Shown here in pieces: positions 23,043 through 30,493 of a DNA stretch of 30,493 nt (position 1 is its first letter; every line of letters begins with the position of its first letter). The notes under the pieces are model-generated. The model saw only the letters and a list, made by a program, of their open reading frames with translations. It had not been told where the DNA came from and did not search any database. The stretch spans positions 1 through 30,493 of the forward strand of contig DATKDU010000363.1 in NCBI GenBank assembly GCA_035512595.1, given 5' to 3'. The position numbers were made by a program, and so were the translations under genes. This DNA is from DATKDU01 sp035512595. Its GTDB lineage: Bacteria; Planctomycetota; Planctomycetia; Pirellulales; Pirellulaceae.

Positions 23043-23128
23043 GCTTCTGGATCCTTCCCTGGGGGCTCGTGGTTGCCGGTCGCAATCCTGCGCCGGCGCT
23101 GGCGACCGATTCCCTCAGTCGCTTCTTC

Positions 23129-23196
23129 GTAGGTCCCGCTTGCCGAGCGGGACCTTTCACTGCGGCTCAAGGTCCCGCCCGGCAGGCAGGACCTAC
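23129..23196. repeat. REPIN-like pair of inverted GTAG palindromes in the 23043-23365 gap
   Basis: The left copy has GTAG at 23129-23132 and arms AGGTCCCGCT (23131-23140) and AGCGGGACCT (23146-23155) around TGCCG. The right copy is inverted, with arms AGGTCCCGCC (23170-23179) and GGCAGGACCT (23185-23194), one mismatch, and CTAC at 23193-23196. This is the same element as at 14183-14265. The remainder of the 323-base gap holds a weak hairpin (CGGTCGC/GCGACCG before 23100) and no gene. A plus-strand frame across the pair encodes GPACRAGP and GPARQAGPT, repeat-derived peptides that should not be annotated. Confidence 0.8.
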
Positions 23197-23365
23197 GTGT
23201 CGCTTGCCGCGGGAGGCAAACGGCGGGCCGCTAATTCACTTCCTCAACATCCGCTGCAACTGCGGCGAATTTCTCCTCGCCCGTTTGCGGCGGCTTGTAA
23301 ACGTTACAAATCTAAACCGCCTGCCGCCAATCGCCAAGGCCGATTTGCCGCCGCTAGCTACTCGG

Positions 23366-23779
23366 CTACTCGCCCGCTGAATCGTCCTCGTCGTCGGCCG
23401 GCGGCGCTAGGAGCAACTCGATCATCCGCCGATTTCCCGCGGGAAACTCGTAGTTTGGCAGCTCCTTCAGCGGTACCCACCGATAGGGCCCGCGTGGATC
23501 GAACGACAACCCATAGGGCAGGCACCAGACAAAGTGGAGCTCTACCGCTCCATGCGCGTACTCGTGTACTTCGGGCGAGTAGCACCGGGTCGGCGCGACA
23601 GTCAATCCGGTCTCCTCCAGGCACTCGCGCTTGGCCGCCCCCTCGGGCGTCTCCCCCGGCTCGATCTTCCCGCCGGGGAATTCCCACATGCCGGCCAGCT
23701 CCACCCCCGCCGGCCGCTGACCAATGAGGACCAGGCCTTTGGGATCGATGACGACGGCAATGGCGATGGGGGTGGGCAT
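23366..23779 (-). CDS. MutT-like Nudix hydrolase
   Basis: The protein is 137 residues from ATG 23779. An upstream in-frame ATG at 23818 would add 13 residues encoded by a repeat, so I reject it. The Nudix box is complete: Gly37-X5-Glu43-X7-Arg51-Glu52-X2-Glu55-Glu56-X-Gly58 (GGKIEPGETPEGAAKREC then LEETGL). The start MPTPIAIAVVIDPKGLVLIG and the WEFPGGK block fit MutT/8-oxo-dGTPase enzymes that remove oxidised nucleotides, although substrate specificity in Nudix enzymes cannot be read with certainty. The C-terminus is acidic. It lies downstream of fabI on the same strand, 74 bases away, with a palindrome pair between them. Confidence 0.85.
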   Translation of the reverse strand: MPTPIAIAVVIDPKGLVLIGQRPAGVELAGMWEFPGGKIEPGETPEGAAKRECLEETGLTVAPTRCYSPEVHEYAHGAVELHFVWCLPYGLSFDPRGPYRWVPLKELPNYEFPAGNRRMIELLLAPPADDEDDSAGE

Positions 23780-23782
23780 GTT

Positions 23783-23857
23783 GCAGGACAAATTTCCAAC
23801 CTGTTCCTGAATTCTCAAGGTCTACATGGTTTGGGACAGGTTGAAAACCTGTCCTAC
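23783..23857. repeat. Second-type palindrome pair between fabI and the Nudix gene
   Basis: The right copy is an inverted palindrome with arms GGACAGGTT (23834-23842) and AACCTGTCC (23846-23854) and CTAC at 23854-23857, that is, a GTAG head on the minus strand. The left copy at 23783-23807 is a decayed opposite-facing relative with head GCAG. It keeps AGGACA, the central T-run and CAACCTGTTCC. The right head supplies the TAG stop of fabI (23854-23856). The stem sequence differs from the GTCCCGC type, but the head and pairing are the same. Confidence 0.7.
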
Positions 23858-24678
23858 TTGCCTTCCAGCCGATCGAGCATCCGCCCCGGCGAGCCCATCG
23901 CGTTGTACCCGTAATCGACGTGCATGATCTCGGCCGTAATGCCGTCGGACATGTCGGAGAGCAGAAACGCGCCAATCCGGCCGACGTCATCGTGCGTCAC
24001 CGCTTTGCCCATCGGCGACACGGCCGTGTACAGCGGCTCCATGCTCTTGGCCCCCACCGCACTGCTGGCCAGCGTCTTCAAGGGGCCGGCACTCAAGGCG
24101 TTGACCCGCACTCCCTGCGGCCCCAGGTCGAATGCCGCGTATTTCATGCACGAGTCGAGGGCCGCCTTGCAGACCCCCATGACGTTGTATCCGGGGACAA
24201 TCCGCTCGCCGCCGAAATAGGTGAGCGTCAGCACGGCCGCCTGGGGGCTGAAGATCTCGCGAGCCGCGTTGCAGACCGCCAGCAGACTGTATGCGCTGAT
24301 CTCCATCGCCAGCTTGAAACCGGCCCGGCTGCAAGCGATCGTGTCCTTCTCCAGATCGTCCAGCGACGCGAAGGCGATCGAGTGGAGCAGAAAATCGATC
24401 GTGCCGAACTCTTCCTTTGCCTTGGCCATGATCGCGGCAATGTCCTCGTCCTTTTGCACGTCCAGCGGCATCAAAAACTTCGTGTTGTTGGGATACGTGT
24501 CCGTACACTTGGCGACTCGCATCCGCATTTTCTTCCGCTCGTCGTCGGGCTTGTCGGGGAGGTGCGAGAAGCCGCAGACCCCTTCCTGATCCATGATCGC
24601 CTTGGCGATGTGCCAGGCGATCGAGAAATTGTTGGCCACCCCGAGGATGAGCCCTTTTTTGCCGGTGAAGAGAGCCAT
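23854..24678 (-). CDS. fabI: Enoyl-[acyl-carrier-protein] reductase (NADH)
   Basis: The protein is 274 residues from ATG 24678 (MALFTGKKGLILGVAN). The frame is open 58 codons upstream, but that part is noise. FabI catalyses the last reductive step of each fatty-acid elongation round in the cytoplasm. The glycine-poor NADH motif GVANNFSIAW at 13-22, LLHSIAFA at about 97-104, and the catalytic set Tyr154, Tyr164 and Lys171 (Tyr-X6-Lys, specific to FabI) are all present. The length is slightly above the 260-residue norm. The stop codon is inside the GTAG head of a palindrome, and the protein ends in Lys. Confidence 0.95.
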   Translation of the reverse strand: MALFTGKKGLILGVANNFSIAWHIAKAIMDQEGVCGFSHLPDKPDDERKKMRMRVAKCTDTYPNNTKFLMPLDVQKDEDIAAIMAKAKEEFGTIDFLLHSIAFASLDDLEKDTIACSRAGFKLAMEISAYSLLAVCNAAREIFSPQAAVLTLTYFGGERIVPGYNVMGVCKAALDSCMKYAAFDLGPQGVRVNALSAGPLKTLASSAVGAKSMEPLYTAVSPMGKAVTHDDVGRIGAFLLSDMSDGITAEIMHVDYGYNAMGSPGRMLDRLEGK

Positions 24679-24951
24679 GGGAGTTTCTCGTGCCGAGTGC
24701 GGAACGCAGTATGGTGTCTCGCGTAAAGATAACGACTTGCGGGAATTGTCACCACGCCGGCAATTGGGGAAGGAGCCTGAATCACTCACCATCTGGCCCC
24801 CATCAGTCCACCGGCCGCAGGAACTGCTCGCTGACGTAAGCCGCCAGCGCACGGCCGCGTCGTGGACGACGGAGAGGATACGTATGCGGCCGAATTGCGG
24901 GGCGTCCCCTGTTCCGCGGAAAGCGCGACTTCATAACTCCAGCGGTGACAG

Positions 24952-25104
24952 TCAGCCGATTGCGCAGGTGAAAAACCGCGACCAATGGAGAATGGCAGGA
25001 CAACCGAGCAGGCCGGCGCTGGCGATAGCGCTGTGCCGCAGGAATCGGCGGCGGCTGAGTGTGCGGTGGTCAGCAAGGCGGGCGCTCTGGTCGTGAGCCT
25101 TCAT
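24952..25104 (-). pseudogene. Remnant of a Tat-signal gene, truncated or frameshifted
   Basis: A minus-strand frame from ATG 25104 encodes 50 residues that look like the start of a Tat-exported protein: TLSRRRFLRHSAIASAGLLG then CPAILHWSR. It stops at TGA 24952. Such a signal should lead into a domain of several hundred residues. The sequence down to 24790 stays open in other frames but reads as noise. A gene has probably been lost here, leaving the signal. The whole 24679-25343 gap contains nothing else that I can support beyond, presumably, the promoters of fabI and of the large propeller gene. Confidence 0.55.
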
Positions 25105-25343
25105 CGGAATATCTCTTCAGATTGGAGGTGATTTTTCGAGAACCCCATGAGTTGTGACGCCTGCTCGTCTCGCAGCTTTCCCCTTTTGCGTCCCCGCATT
25201 CTAGTCGCTCAATCCCCTGACCTGTGAGCAATCCTTGCCGCGGCAAAGAGTTTCAAACGTGCGGTCGCGGGTTGGTAACGGGCGACGGCACAAGGTACAC
25301 TCCTGGCTGGCTCCAACGTTTGTTCCAGCCCCAGGTGACCATT

Positions 25344-28300
25344 ATGTCGTGCCGCTCACTTGTCGCGATGGTTGGCTTGCTTCTGCCGTGCTCGTGGTCC
25401 GTGGCCGAAGATTGGCCCACGTATTTGAAAGACAATTCGCGCGTGGGGGTGACCGGTGAGTCGCTGAAGTTTCCCCTGCACTTGCAATGGCAGTTTCAAT
25501 CCACTGCCGCCCCCGAACTGGCTTGGGAAGGTCCGCGCGAGGAGCCGATCGAGGGGCTGGTGATGAAACATCGGGCCCGCTTCGACGACGCCCATCACGT
25601 GGCGATCGTCGGAAATCGCGTCTATTTCGGCTCGTCGGTCGATCACCAGGTCCGCTGCGTCGATGCCGCGACCGGCAAGACCATGTGGCGATTCTTCACC
25701 GGCGGCCCGGTGCGCTTGGCGCCGACCGTCGATCGGGGACGGGTCTACTTCGGTTCCGACGACGGCTGCGTCTACTGCCTCGATGCGGCCAGCGGCAACG
25801 AAGTCTGGCAGCAGCGCGTTGGGCCGCGCGAGGAACGGCTGCTGGCGCGCGGGCAGATGATTTCCCGCTGGCCGATCCGCACGGGGGTCTTGATTGCCGA
25901 CGAAGTGGTTTATTTCGGGGCCGGCATTTTCCCGCACGAGACCGTGTATCTGTGCGCGGCCGAGGCGGCTACGGGGAAGTTGCTCTGGAAGAACGACCGC
26001 ATCAGCCAGCGGGACGCTCAGCGGGACGATCTGTCGCCGCAGGGCTATCTGCTCGCCAACGAGGACCTGCTCTTTGTGCCGTCGGGCAATTCGTTGCCGG
26101 CGGCGTTCAACCGGAAGACGGGGGAGCACGTTTACAAGAAAAGCTACGGCTGGCGCAACACCGCGGGAGGTGAAGTGGGGGGCACGCAGGCCCTGCTCAG
26201 CGACGGGCAGCTCTACTCTGCCGGTTCGCATCACTTCCTGGCGCTGAGTGAGAAGACCGGTGCCGCGGGCTTTGCTTACATTCCTGGCCAGCAGTTGACC
26301 TTTCGCGGCACGCACGCCTATATCGCCACCGGCAAGGAGGTGATTGCTGTCGATCGCCAAGCACACACCGAGGCCAGCGTGAAGCGGCAGGAACTGTTCG
26401 TCAGCCGCGGCAGTTTCCGCGGCAATCGGGCGAAGCTGGCCGAGATCGATCGGCAGATGGCGGATCTTGCGCAGGCGGGCATTCTTTGGAAACAGCCCTT
26501 TGCCGCCGAGTCTTCGATCGCCCTGGCCGGAAATGCGGTGCTCGTCGGCGGGATGGACGAGGTGCGGGCCTACGACCTGGAAGATGGACGCGAAGTATGG
26601 ACCGCGAAAGTCGATGGGGAGGTCCGCGGCCTGGCGATCGCTTCCGGCAAGCTCGTGGTCAGCACGACGCGAGGGTCGATCTATACGTTTGCGGGCAGTC
26701 CGCCTGCCGGGGAAGAAGCGGTGGTTCACGCCGCATCACAAGGAGGCGAAGCGTTCCCGCGCGACGAAAAAAGCGAGTTCTATGAGCGGGCCGCACGTGA
26801 TATTCTCACCGCCAGCGGCGTGACGAGCGGCTATTGCCTGGTGCTGGGGAACGAAGAGGGCCGGCTCGCCTGCGAACTGTCGCGGCAAGCACCGAAGCTG
26901 CGGATCTATGCCATCGAGCCGGACGAGACGAAAGTGCAACGTTCCCGCGAGCGTTTTGCCGCCGCCGGTTGGTACGGCACGCGCGTGACGGTGTTTTCCG
27001 GGAAGCCAGACCAGACGGGGTTATCAAACTATTTCGCGAACCTGGTGGTTTCGGACAGCATGCTAATGAGCGGAAAACTGCCGGCCACGGCCGTCGAGCT
27101 TGGCCGCTATGTAAAACCCTGCGGCGGCGTGGCCTGCTTTGGAGTGCCGCGGACGGACGGCGCTGCACCCATATCGACGGAGGCTCTGAAAACATCTCTC
27201 GCCAGCGTGTACTTGCGCGACGACGCCCAGATGGAAACCGTCGAAAACTGGGTCGTCTTGCGGCGCGGCAAACTGGCGGGCGCAGGCGATTGGTCGCACC
27301 AATACGGCAGCCCCGACAACGCCTGCTTCAGCAATGACGAGCGGGTCAAGGGCTCGCTGGGGGTGCTGTGGTACGGCGATCCGGGACCCAACAAGATGAT
27401 CAACCGGCACGAAGCGGCTGCCGCGCCCCTTTCGACGAACGGCCGCTTCTTCTCGCAGGGGATCGACAGCGTGCGGGCCTATGACGCCTACAACGGACAG
27501 TTTCTCTGGGAATACAAGAATCCCGGCGCAATCCGCACCGGCGTCTTCAACAACAACGAGACGAGCAACCTGGCGGCCAGCGACGACTCGCTGTTTGTGG
27601 TCGTGGGGGACACCTGCACGCAATTGGATGCCGCCACGGGACGCATCCAGGCGGAGCACAAGACGCCCCCGTCCAGCGACGGCATTCAGCGCGACTGGGG
27701 CTACGTCGCCCATCACGACGGCATTCTGTACGGCACGAGCACGATCCGCAGCCAGCTTTCCGACGCCCTCCGCCGCCGCGGACGCACCGTCCAGAGCGAT
27801 ACCGATGCGATCTTCGCCGTCGATCTGAAGACGGGCGAGCGGCTGTGGTCGTACCGCGGGCCAAACATCATGCACGTCACGATCACCATCGGCGAGCGGC
27901 GGATGTACTTTGTGGAAAGTACGTTGTCGCAAAGTGAGCGGGAGGCTCTCCTCAAGCAGGACAAGACCGCCCTCAAGGACCTGTCGCCCGAAGAGGCGCA
28001 GAAGAAAGTTGAGGAGCTCAAGAAGCTCGACGTCCGCACGGCAGTCGCCCTCGATGCGAAAACGGGAGAGGAAAACTGGCGGCGGGCCATCGACGTCACC
28101 AACTGCACCAACGTTAGTGCCGGCGGCGGCAATCTGGCCCTGATGTACAAGGACGGCCACCTGCTGATCTGCGGGGCCAATGCCAACGGCCATTACTGGC
28201 GGCAATTTCTGGCCGGCGACTTCAGCCAGCGGCGGCTGGTGGTGCTCGACGCCAGGCACGGCGAGAAGCTCTGGTCGCGCGACGCCAACTACATGAACCG

Positions 28301-29231
28301 GCCGACGATCGTCAAGGACGTGGTGATTGCCGAACCGTGGGCCTTTGAGCTCCATTCTGGAGAACCGAGAAAGCGGGAAAACCCTCTGACCGGCCAGCCA
28401 TCGGACTGGCAATTCAGCCGCCCCGGCCACCACTGCGGCGTGGTCACGACCACCCCCAACATGATGTTCTTCCGCTCGGGGTTCATCGGCTACTACGACC
28501 TGTACGCCGACAGCGGCACGAAGCATTTCGCCGGCCAGCGGCTGGGCTGCTGGATCAACGCCATCCCCAGCAATGGGCTGGTGGTGATTCCCGAGGCGAG
28601 TGCCGGCTGCGTCTGTTTGTTCTCGATCACTTCAACCGTCGTGCTGGAGCCGCGCGAAGACCGCTCCCCCGCCTGGGGCATCTACAGCGTTGCTGGTCCA
28701 ACCACGCCGGTGAAAAAGCTGGCGGTGAATCTGGGCGCTCCCGGCGACCGCCGCGATCGGCTGGGTCGGCTGTGGCTGGCCTATCCGCGGCCGGCGACCG
28801 TGGGCCGGATGGAGTTCGTCTTCGACATCCAGCCCAAGCTGCTCTCCGGCGGCGCTTTCGAAGCGCAAAACGACGAGTCCTTAACGGTGGAAAACACGAG
28901 CGTGGGTTGGATCTATACCTCGCATGCCCGCGGCCTTTCGCGCTGCGAGCTGCCTTTGATCGGTAAGGATGAAGCGCCGGCCGAGTACCGGGTGACGCTG
29001 CACTTTGCCGAGCTCGAAAAAGACGCCAGGCCGGGCGATCGCATCTTCGACGTGAAGCTGCAAGGCCAGACCGTTGCCGCCGGACTCGATATCGTCGAGG
29101 CAGCCGGCGGCATCGAGCGCGCCCTGACTCGCGAGTTCCGAAATGTGAAAGTCGCCGGCAACCTGGTGGTCGAGCTGACTCCGACCAAGGGGGAGCCGAT
29201 CCTGGCAGGGATCGAACTCGAGCGCGAGTGA
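25344..29231 (+). CDS. Large secreted PQQ-propeller protein with methyltransferase-like and malectin-like domains
   Basis: The protein is 1295 residues from ATG 25344. I chose this start because it gives a signal peptide ending in WSVAEDW; the open frame extends 40 codons upstream. Residues about 25-460 are PQQ-like propeller blades (VRCVDAATGKTMWRF, CVYCLDAASGNEVWQQ, VRAYDLEDGREVWTA). Residues about 475-640 look like a Rossmann methyltransferase fold (GYCLVLGNEEGRLACELS, LRIYAIEPDETKVQRSRERF, ANLVVSDSMLMSGKLPA). More blades follow to about 1110 (VRAYDAYNGQFLWEY, DAIFAVDLKTGERLWSY, AVALDAKTGEENWRRA). The end (about 1124-1295) resembles malectin, a carbohydrate-binding fold (YRVTLHFAELEKDARPGDR then IFDVKLQG). 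It probably binds a cell-surface or environmental glycan. Whether it is enzymatic is unclear. Confidence 0.85.
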   Translation: MSCRSLVAMVGLLLPCSWSVAEDWPTYLKDNSRVGVTGESLKFPLHLQWQFQSTAAPELAWEGPREEPIEGLVMKHRARFDDAHHVAIVGNRVYFGSSVDHQVRCVDAATGKTMWRFFTGGPVRLAPTVDRGRVYFGSDDGCVYCLDAASGNEVWQQRVGPREERLLARGQMISRWPIRTGVLIADEVVYFGAGIFPHETVYLCAAEAATGKLLWKNDRISQRDAQRDDLSPQGYLLANEDLLFVPSGNSLPAAFNRKTGEHVYKKSYGWRNTAGGEVGGTQALLSDGQLYSAGSHHFLALSEKTGAAGFAYIPGQQLTFRGTHAYIATGKEVIAVDRQAHTEASVKRQELFVSRGSFRGNRAKLAEIDRQMADLAQAGILWKQPFAAESSIALAGNAVLVGGMDEVRAYDLEDGREVWTAKVDGEVRGLAIASGKLVVSTTRGSIYTFAGSPPAGEEAVVHAASQGGEAFPRDEKSEFYERAARDILTASGVTSGYCLVLGNEEGRLACELSRQAPKLRIYAIEPDETKVQRSRERFAAAGWYGTRVTVFSGKPDQTGLSNYFANLVVSDSMLMSGKLPATAVELGRYVKPCGGVACFGVPRTDGAAPISTEALKTSLASVYLRDDAQMETVENWVVLRRGKLAGAGDWSHQYGSPDNACFSNDERVKGSLGVLWYGDPGPNKMINRHEAAAAPLSTNGRFFSQGIDSVRAYDAYNGQFLWEYKNPGAIRTGVFNNNETSNLAASDDSLFVVVGDTCTQLDAATGRIQAEHKTPPSSDGIQRDWGYVAHHDGILYGTSTIRSQLSDALRRRGRTVQSDTDAIFAVDLKTGERLWSYRGPNIMHVTITIGERRMYFVESTLSQSEREALLKQDKTALKDLSPEEAQKKVEELKKLDVRTAVALDAKTGEENWRRAIDVTNCTNVSAGGGNLALMYKDGHLLICGANANGHYWRQFLAGDFSQRRLVVLDARHGEKLWSRDANYMNRPTIVKDVVIAEPWAFELHSGEPRKRENPLTGQPSDWQFSRPGHHCGVVTTTPNMMFFRSGFIGYYDLYADSGTKHFAGQRLGCWINAIPSNGLVVIPEASAGCVCLFSITSTVVLEPREDRSPAWGIYSVAGPTTPVKKLAVNLGAPGDRRDRLGRLWLAYPRPATVGRMEFVFDIQPKLLSGGAFEAQNDESLTVENTSVGWIYTSHARGLSRCELPLIGKDEAPAEYRVTLHFAELEKDARPGDRIFDVKLQGQTVAAGLDIVEAAGGIERALTREFRNVKVAGNLVVELTPTKGEPILAGIELERE

Positions 29232-29366
29232 GCATCCTGCGTCGGCTCAGCCGGCGGCCCGGTGATACCTCGACTCACTTACCAATCGCCAGGGTAGCGC
29301 TCGCCAGTAGCAAATGAGTAACAATCTGGCATCTTTGCGGCTGACCAGACTTGAACCTAGACTAAA

Positions 29367-30275
29367 CTAGCGCAGTTGCTCGACGACGCCGGAGAGGAAC
29401 TTCGCCAGCCGGTCGGAGGCCTTGAGCGCGTCATCCTGGAGCTTGAGCAGATCGAGTGCCGAGCCAGGACGCTGAAAGACCGCCCTGGCGGCGGCACCCA
29501 GCTTGCCCGCCATCGTTTTTTGCGACAGCAACCGCTCTACTTCCTTGGGCAATTCGTCGGCCAGCGCGTCGCTGATGATCCGCACCGACAAGAACCGCAC
29601 GTTCTTGCGGCGGCACACCTCGGCAATCGCGTACGTCTCCATGTCGCAGGCGATCGCCTGATGCTGCTTGCCGAGCAACTCCTTCGCCTGGCGCGTCCGA
29701 ATCAGCTTGTCCACGGTGACCAACCGGCCGACGTGCAGCCCCGGCGTGTCGTCCGGGTTGATCGTCAGACCCACCGACAACGGAGCAGCGCCCGCCTGGA
29801 CCACTTCGTTGGCCATCAAGATATTCCCGCGGCGGACGTCGTCTACCAGCGCTCCGGCAAACCCGGCGGAAATGACCCACAGCGGCTGGTGGAAGTCGAT
29901 CACGTCGGAGACGGCCGCGGCGGCCGCCTGACCACCGACGCCGGTCTCGACAACGACGGCCTCTTTGCCGCGGAGCGTCCCTGCATGCTCGGTAAACCCG
30001 CCGACGCGCGTCGTGGTTGCCCCTTCGACCAGGTCCGCAGTTCCGGCCGCTTCGATGCCGAGGGCAAACGCGATGAGCACGTCGCAGGGGGGGGCCAGTG
30101 GTTCTTCGGCGGCCGCCTGCCGACGGGGTGACTCGGGGGGCGACGCCGAATTCTCGCCACGCGCCGCTGGCTGCCCACCGCCGAGCATCTCCCGCACTGC
30201 CGAGGCCATGCCGCGCTGGACTTGCCCGCGGGCTGCCTGCTCAACGTATTGGTTCACGAGCCAGCGGAGCAACAT
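29367..30275 (-). CDS. Nucleoside phosphorylase/nucleosidase family enzyme
   Basis: The protein is 302 residues from ATG 30275; the frame is open to 30338. After about 65 residues of helix (LLRWLVNQYVEQAARGQVQ) and a Pro/Ala linker comes a PNP/UDP-family domain: DVLIAFALGIEAAGT, VETGVGGQAAAAAV, VISAGFAGALVDDVRRGNI, then the active-site block ACDMETYAIAEVC and VRIISDALADE. This order and the Glu of DMET fit MTA/SAH nucleosidase, futalosine hydrolase or hopanoid-linked HpnG-like enzymes that split N-glycosidic bonds. Which one cannot be decided here. The N-terminal helix-linker is unusual for the family. It is convergent with the propeller gene across 135 bases with no gene in between. Confidence 0.82.
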   Translation of the reverse strand: MLLRWLVNQYVEQAARGQVQRGMASAVREMLGGGQPAARGENSASPPESPRRQAAAEEPLAPPCDVLIAFALGIEAAGTADLVEGATTTRVGGFTEHAGTLRGKEAVVVETGVGGQAAAAAVSDVIDFHQPLWVISAGFAGALVDDVRRGNILMANEVVQAGAAPLSVGLTINPDDTPGLHVGRLVTVDKLIRTRQAKELLGKQHQAIACDMETYAIAEVCRRKNVRFLSVRIISDALADELPKEVERLLSQKTMAGKLGAAARAVFQRPGSALDLLKLQDDALKASDRLAKFLSGVVEQLR

Positions 30276-30493
30276 TTGGGTGGGCGTCCATGGCGAAGAA
30301 GGATGGACAATGGGGGCAGTATACCCGGGTGGTCGCAATCGATGACGCGGCTAGGGTGCATTTCAGCTTTTGCAGGATTCGCCAGTTGAATTGGGTGGTT
30401 TGGGGCGACGTGTGAAGGGGTTGCCGGGGCGCCTGTGAATGTGTTTCGACAGGCGGTCGTCATCACTCAGTGTGGCGGCTCGGACCTGGAGGA

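Noticed and set aside
23076..23110. Hairpin CGGTCGC/GCGACCG as a terminator of the metallopeptidase region
   Set aside because: It lies upstream of the metallopeptidase gene, the loop is long and no T-run follows.
23069..23380. Plus-strand 103-codon frame containing GPACRAGP and GPARQAGPT
   Set aside because: The peptide is encoded by the palindrome pair and has no start signal or protein-like composition. It is a repeat artefact.
30435..30493. Possible GTG start of a plus-strand gene running off the right edge (reads NVFRQAVVITQCGG)
   Set aside because: Only 19 codons are visible and another frame starting at ATG is equally open. Too short to support.

Overview
This is a GC-rich (roughly 60-65%) chromosomal window that most likely comes from a planctomycete of the Pirellulales type. 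No rRNA or other marker gene is present, so the placement rests on gene families. These are a small membrane protein starting with an 'NPYASP' N-terminus, a CRTAC1-type lipoprotein with FG-GAP and ASPIC/UnbV domains, LamG and PQQ-propeller/malectin secreted proteins, Tat-dependent molybdoenzymes, and GTAG-headed palindromic repeats. The density is that of an ordinary chromosome. I saw no phage genes, transposase, CRISPR array, tRNA or rRNA.

Layout. 1-630: left-edge fragment of a membrane protein (minus strand), then an unassigned gap. 630-3295 (minus): a two-gene molybdenum hydroxylase operon, a [2Fe-2S] subunit followed by a Tat-exported molybdopterin subunit, overlapping by 4 bp. 3482-8553 (plus): an NPYASP-type membrane protein, a Tat-exported sulfite-oxidase-family enzyme, a secreted BNR sialidase-like protein, and a LamG protein split by a propeller. 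8574-10328 (minus): CRTAC1-like lipoprotein. 10398-14186 (plus): a tightly overlapping three-gene operon encoding an asparagine-synthase-like ATP-dependent ligase, a radical SAM enzyme resembling the archaeosine-synthase partner RaSEA, and a flavin-dependent halogenase-like oxidoreductase. This operon is the best candidate for an undescribed pathway. 14262-18195 (minus): a complete RbsB-RbsC-RbsA-type sugar importer. 18574-21639 (plus): a proline/cysteine-rich secreted GPIKPP-repeat protein with its own terminator, a zinc-ribbon plus CBS protein, and a SUKH (SMI1/KNR4-like) protein. 21750-24678 (minus): a secreted HExxH metallopeptidase-like protein, a MutT-like Nudix hydrolase and FabI. 24679-25343: a gap with a broken Tat-signal gene. 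25344-29231 (plus): a 1295-residue secreted protein with PQQ-propeller blades, a methyltransferase-like fold and a malectin-like C-terminus. 29367-30275 (minus): a nucleoside-phosphorylase-family enzyme.

A second theme is a set of palindromes with a GTAG head and a hairpin, mostly in head-to-head pairs (REP/REPIN-like). One pair between convergent genes supplies the TAG stop codon of both. Another supplies the stop codon of fabI. A relative is built into the coding sequence for the N-terminus of the molybdopterin subunit. No RAYT-type transposase that could mobilise them lies in the window.

Functional picture. Many products are exported: two Tat enzymes, two lipoproteins and several secreted beta-rich proteins. 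This fits a heterotroph dealing with complex polysaccharide or glycan substrates. The cytoplasmic genes (fabI, mutT-like, nucleosidase) are housekeeping. Functions are inferred from sequence motifs read by eye; no database search was run.
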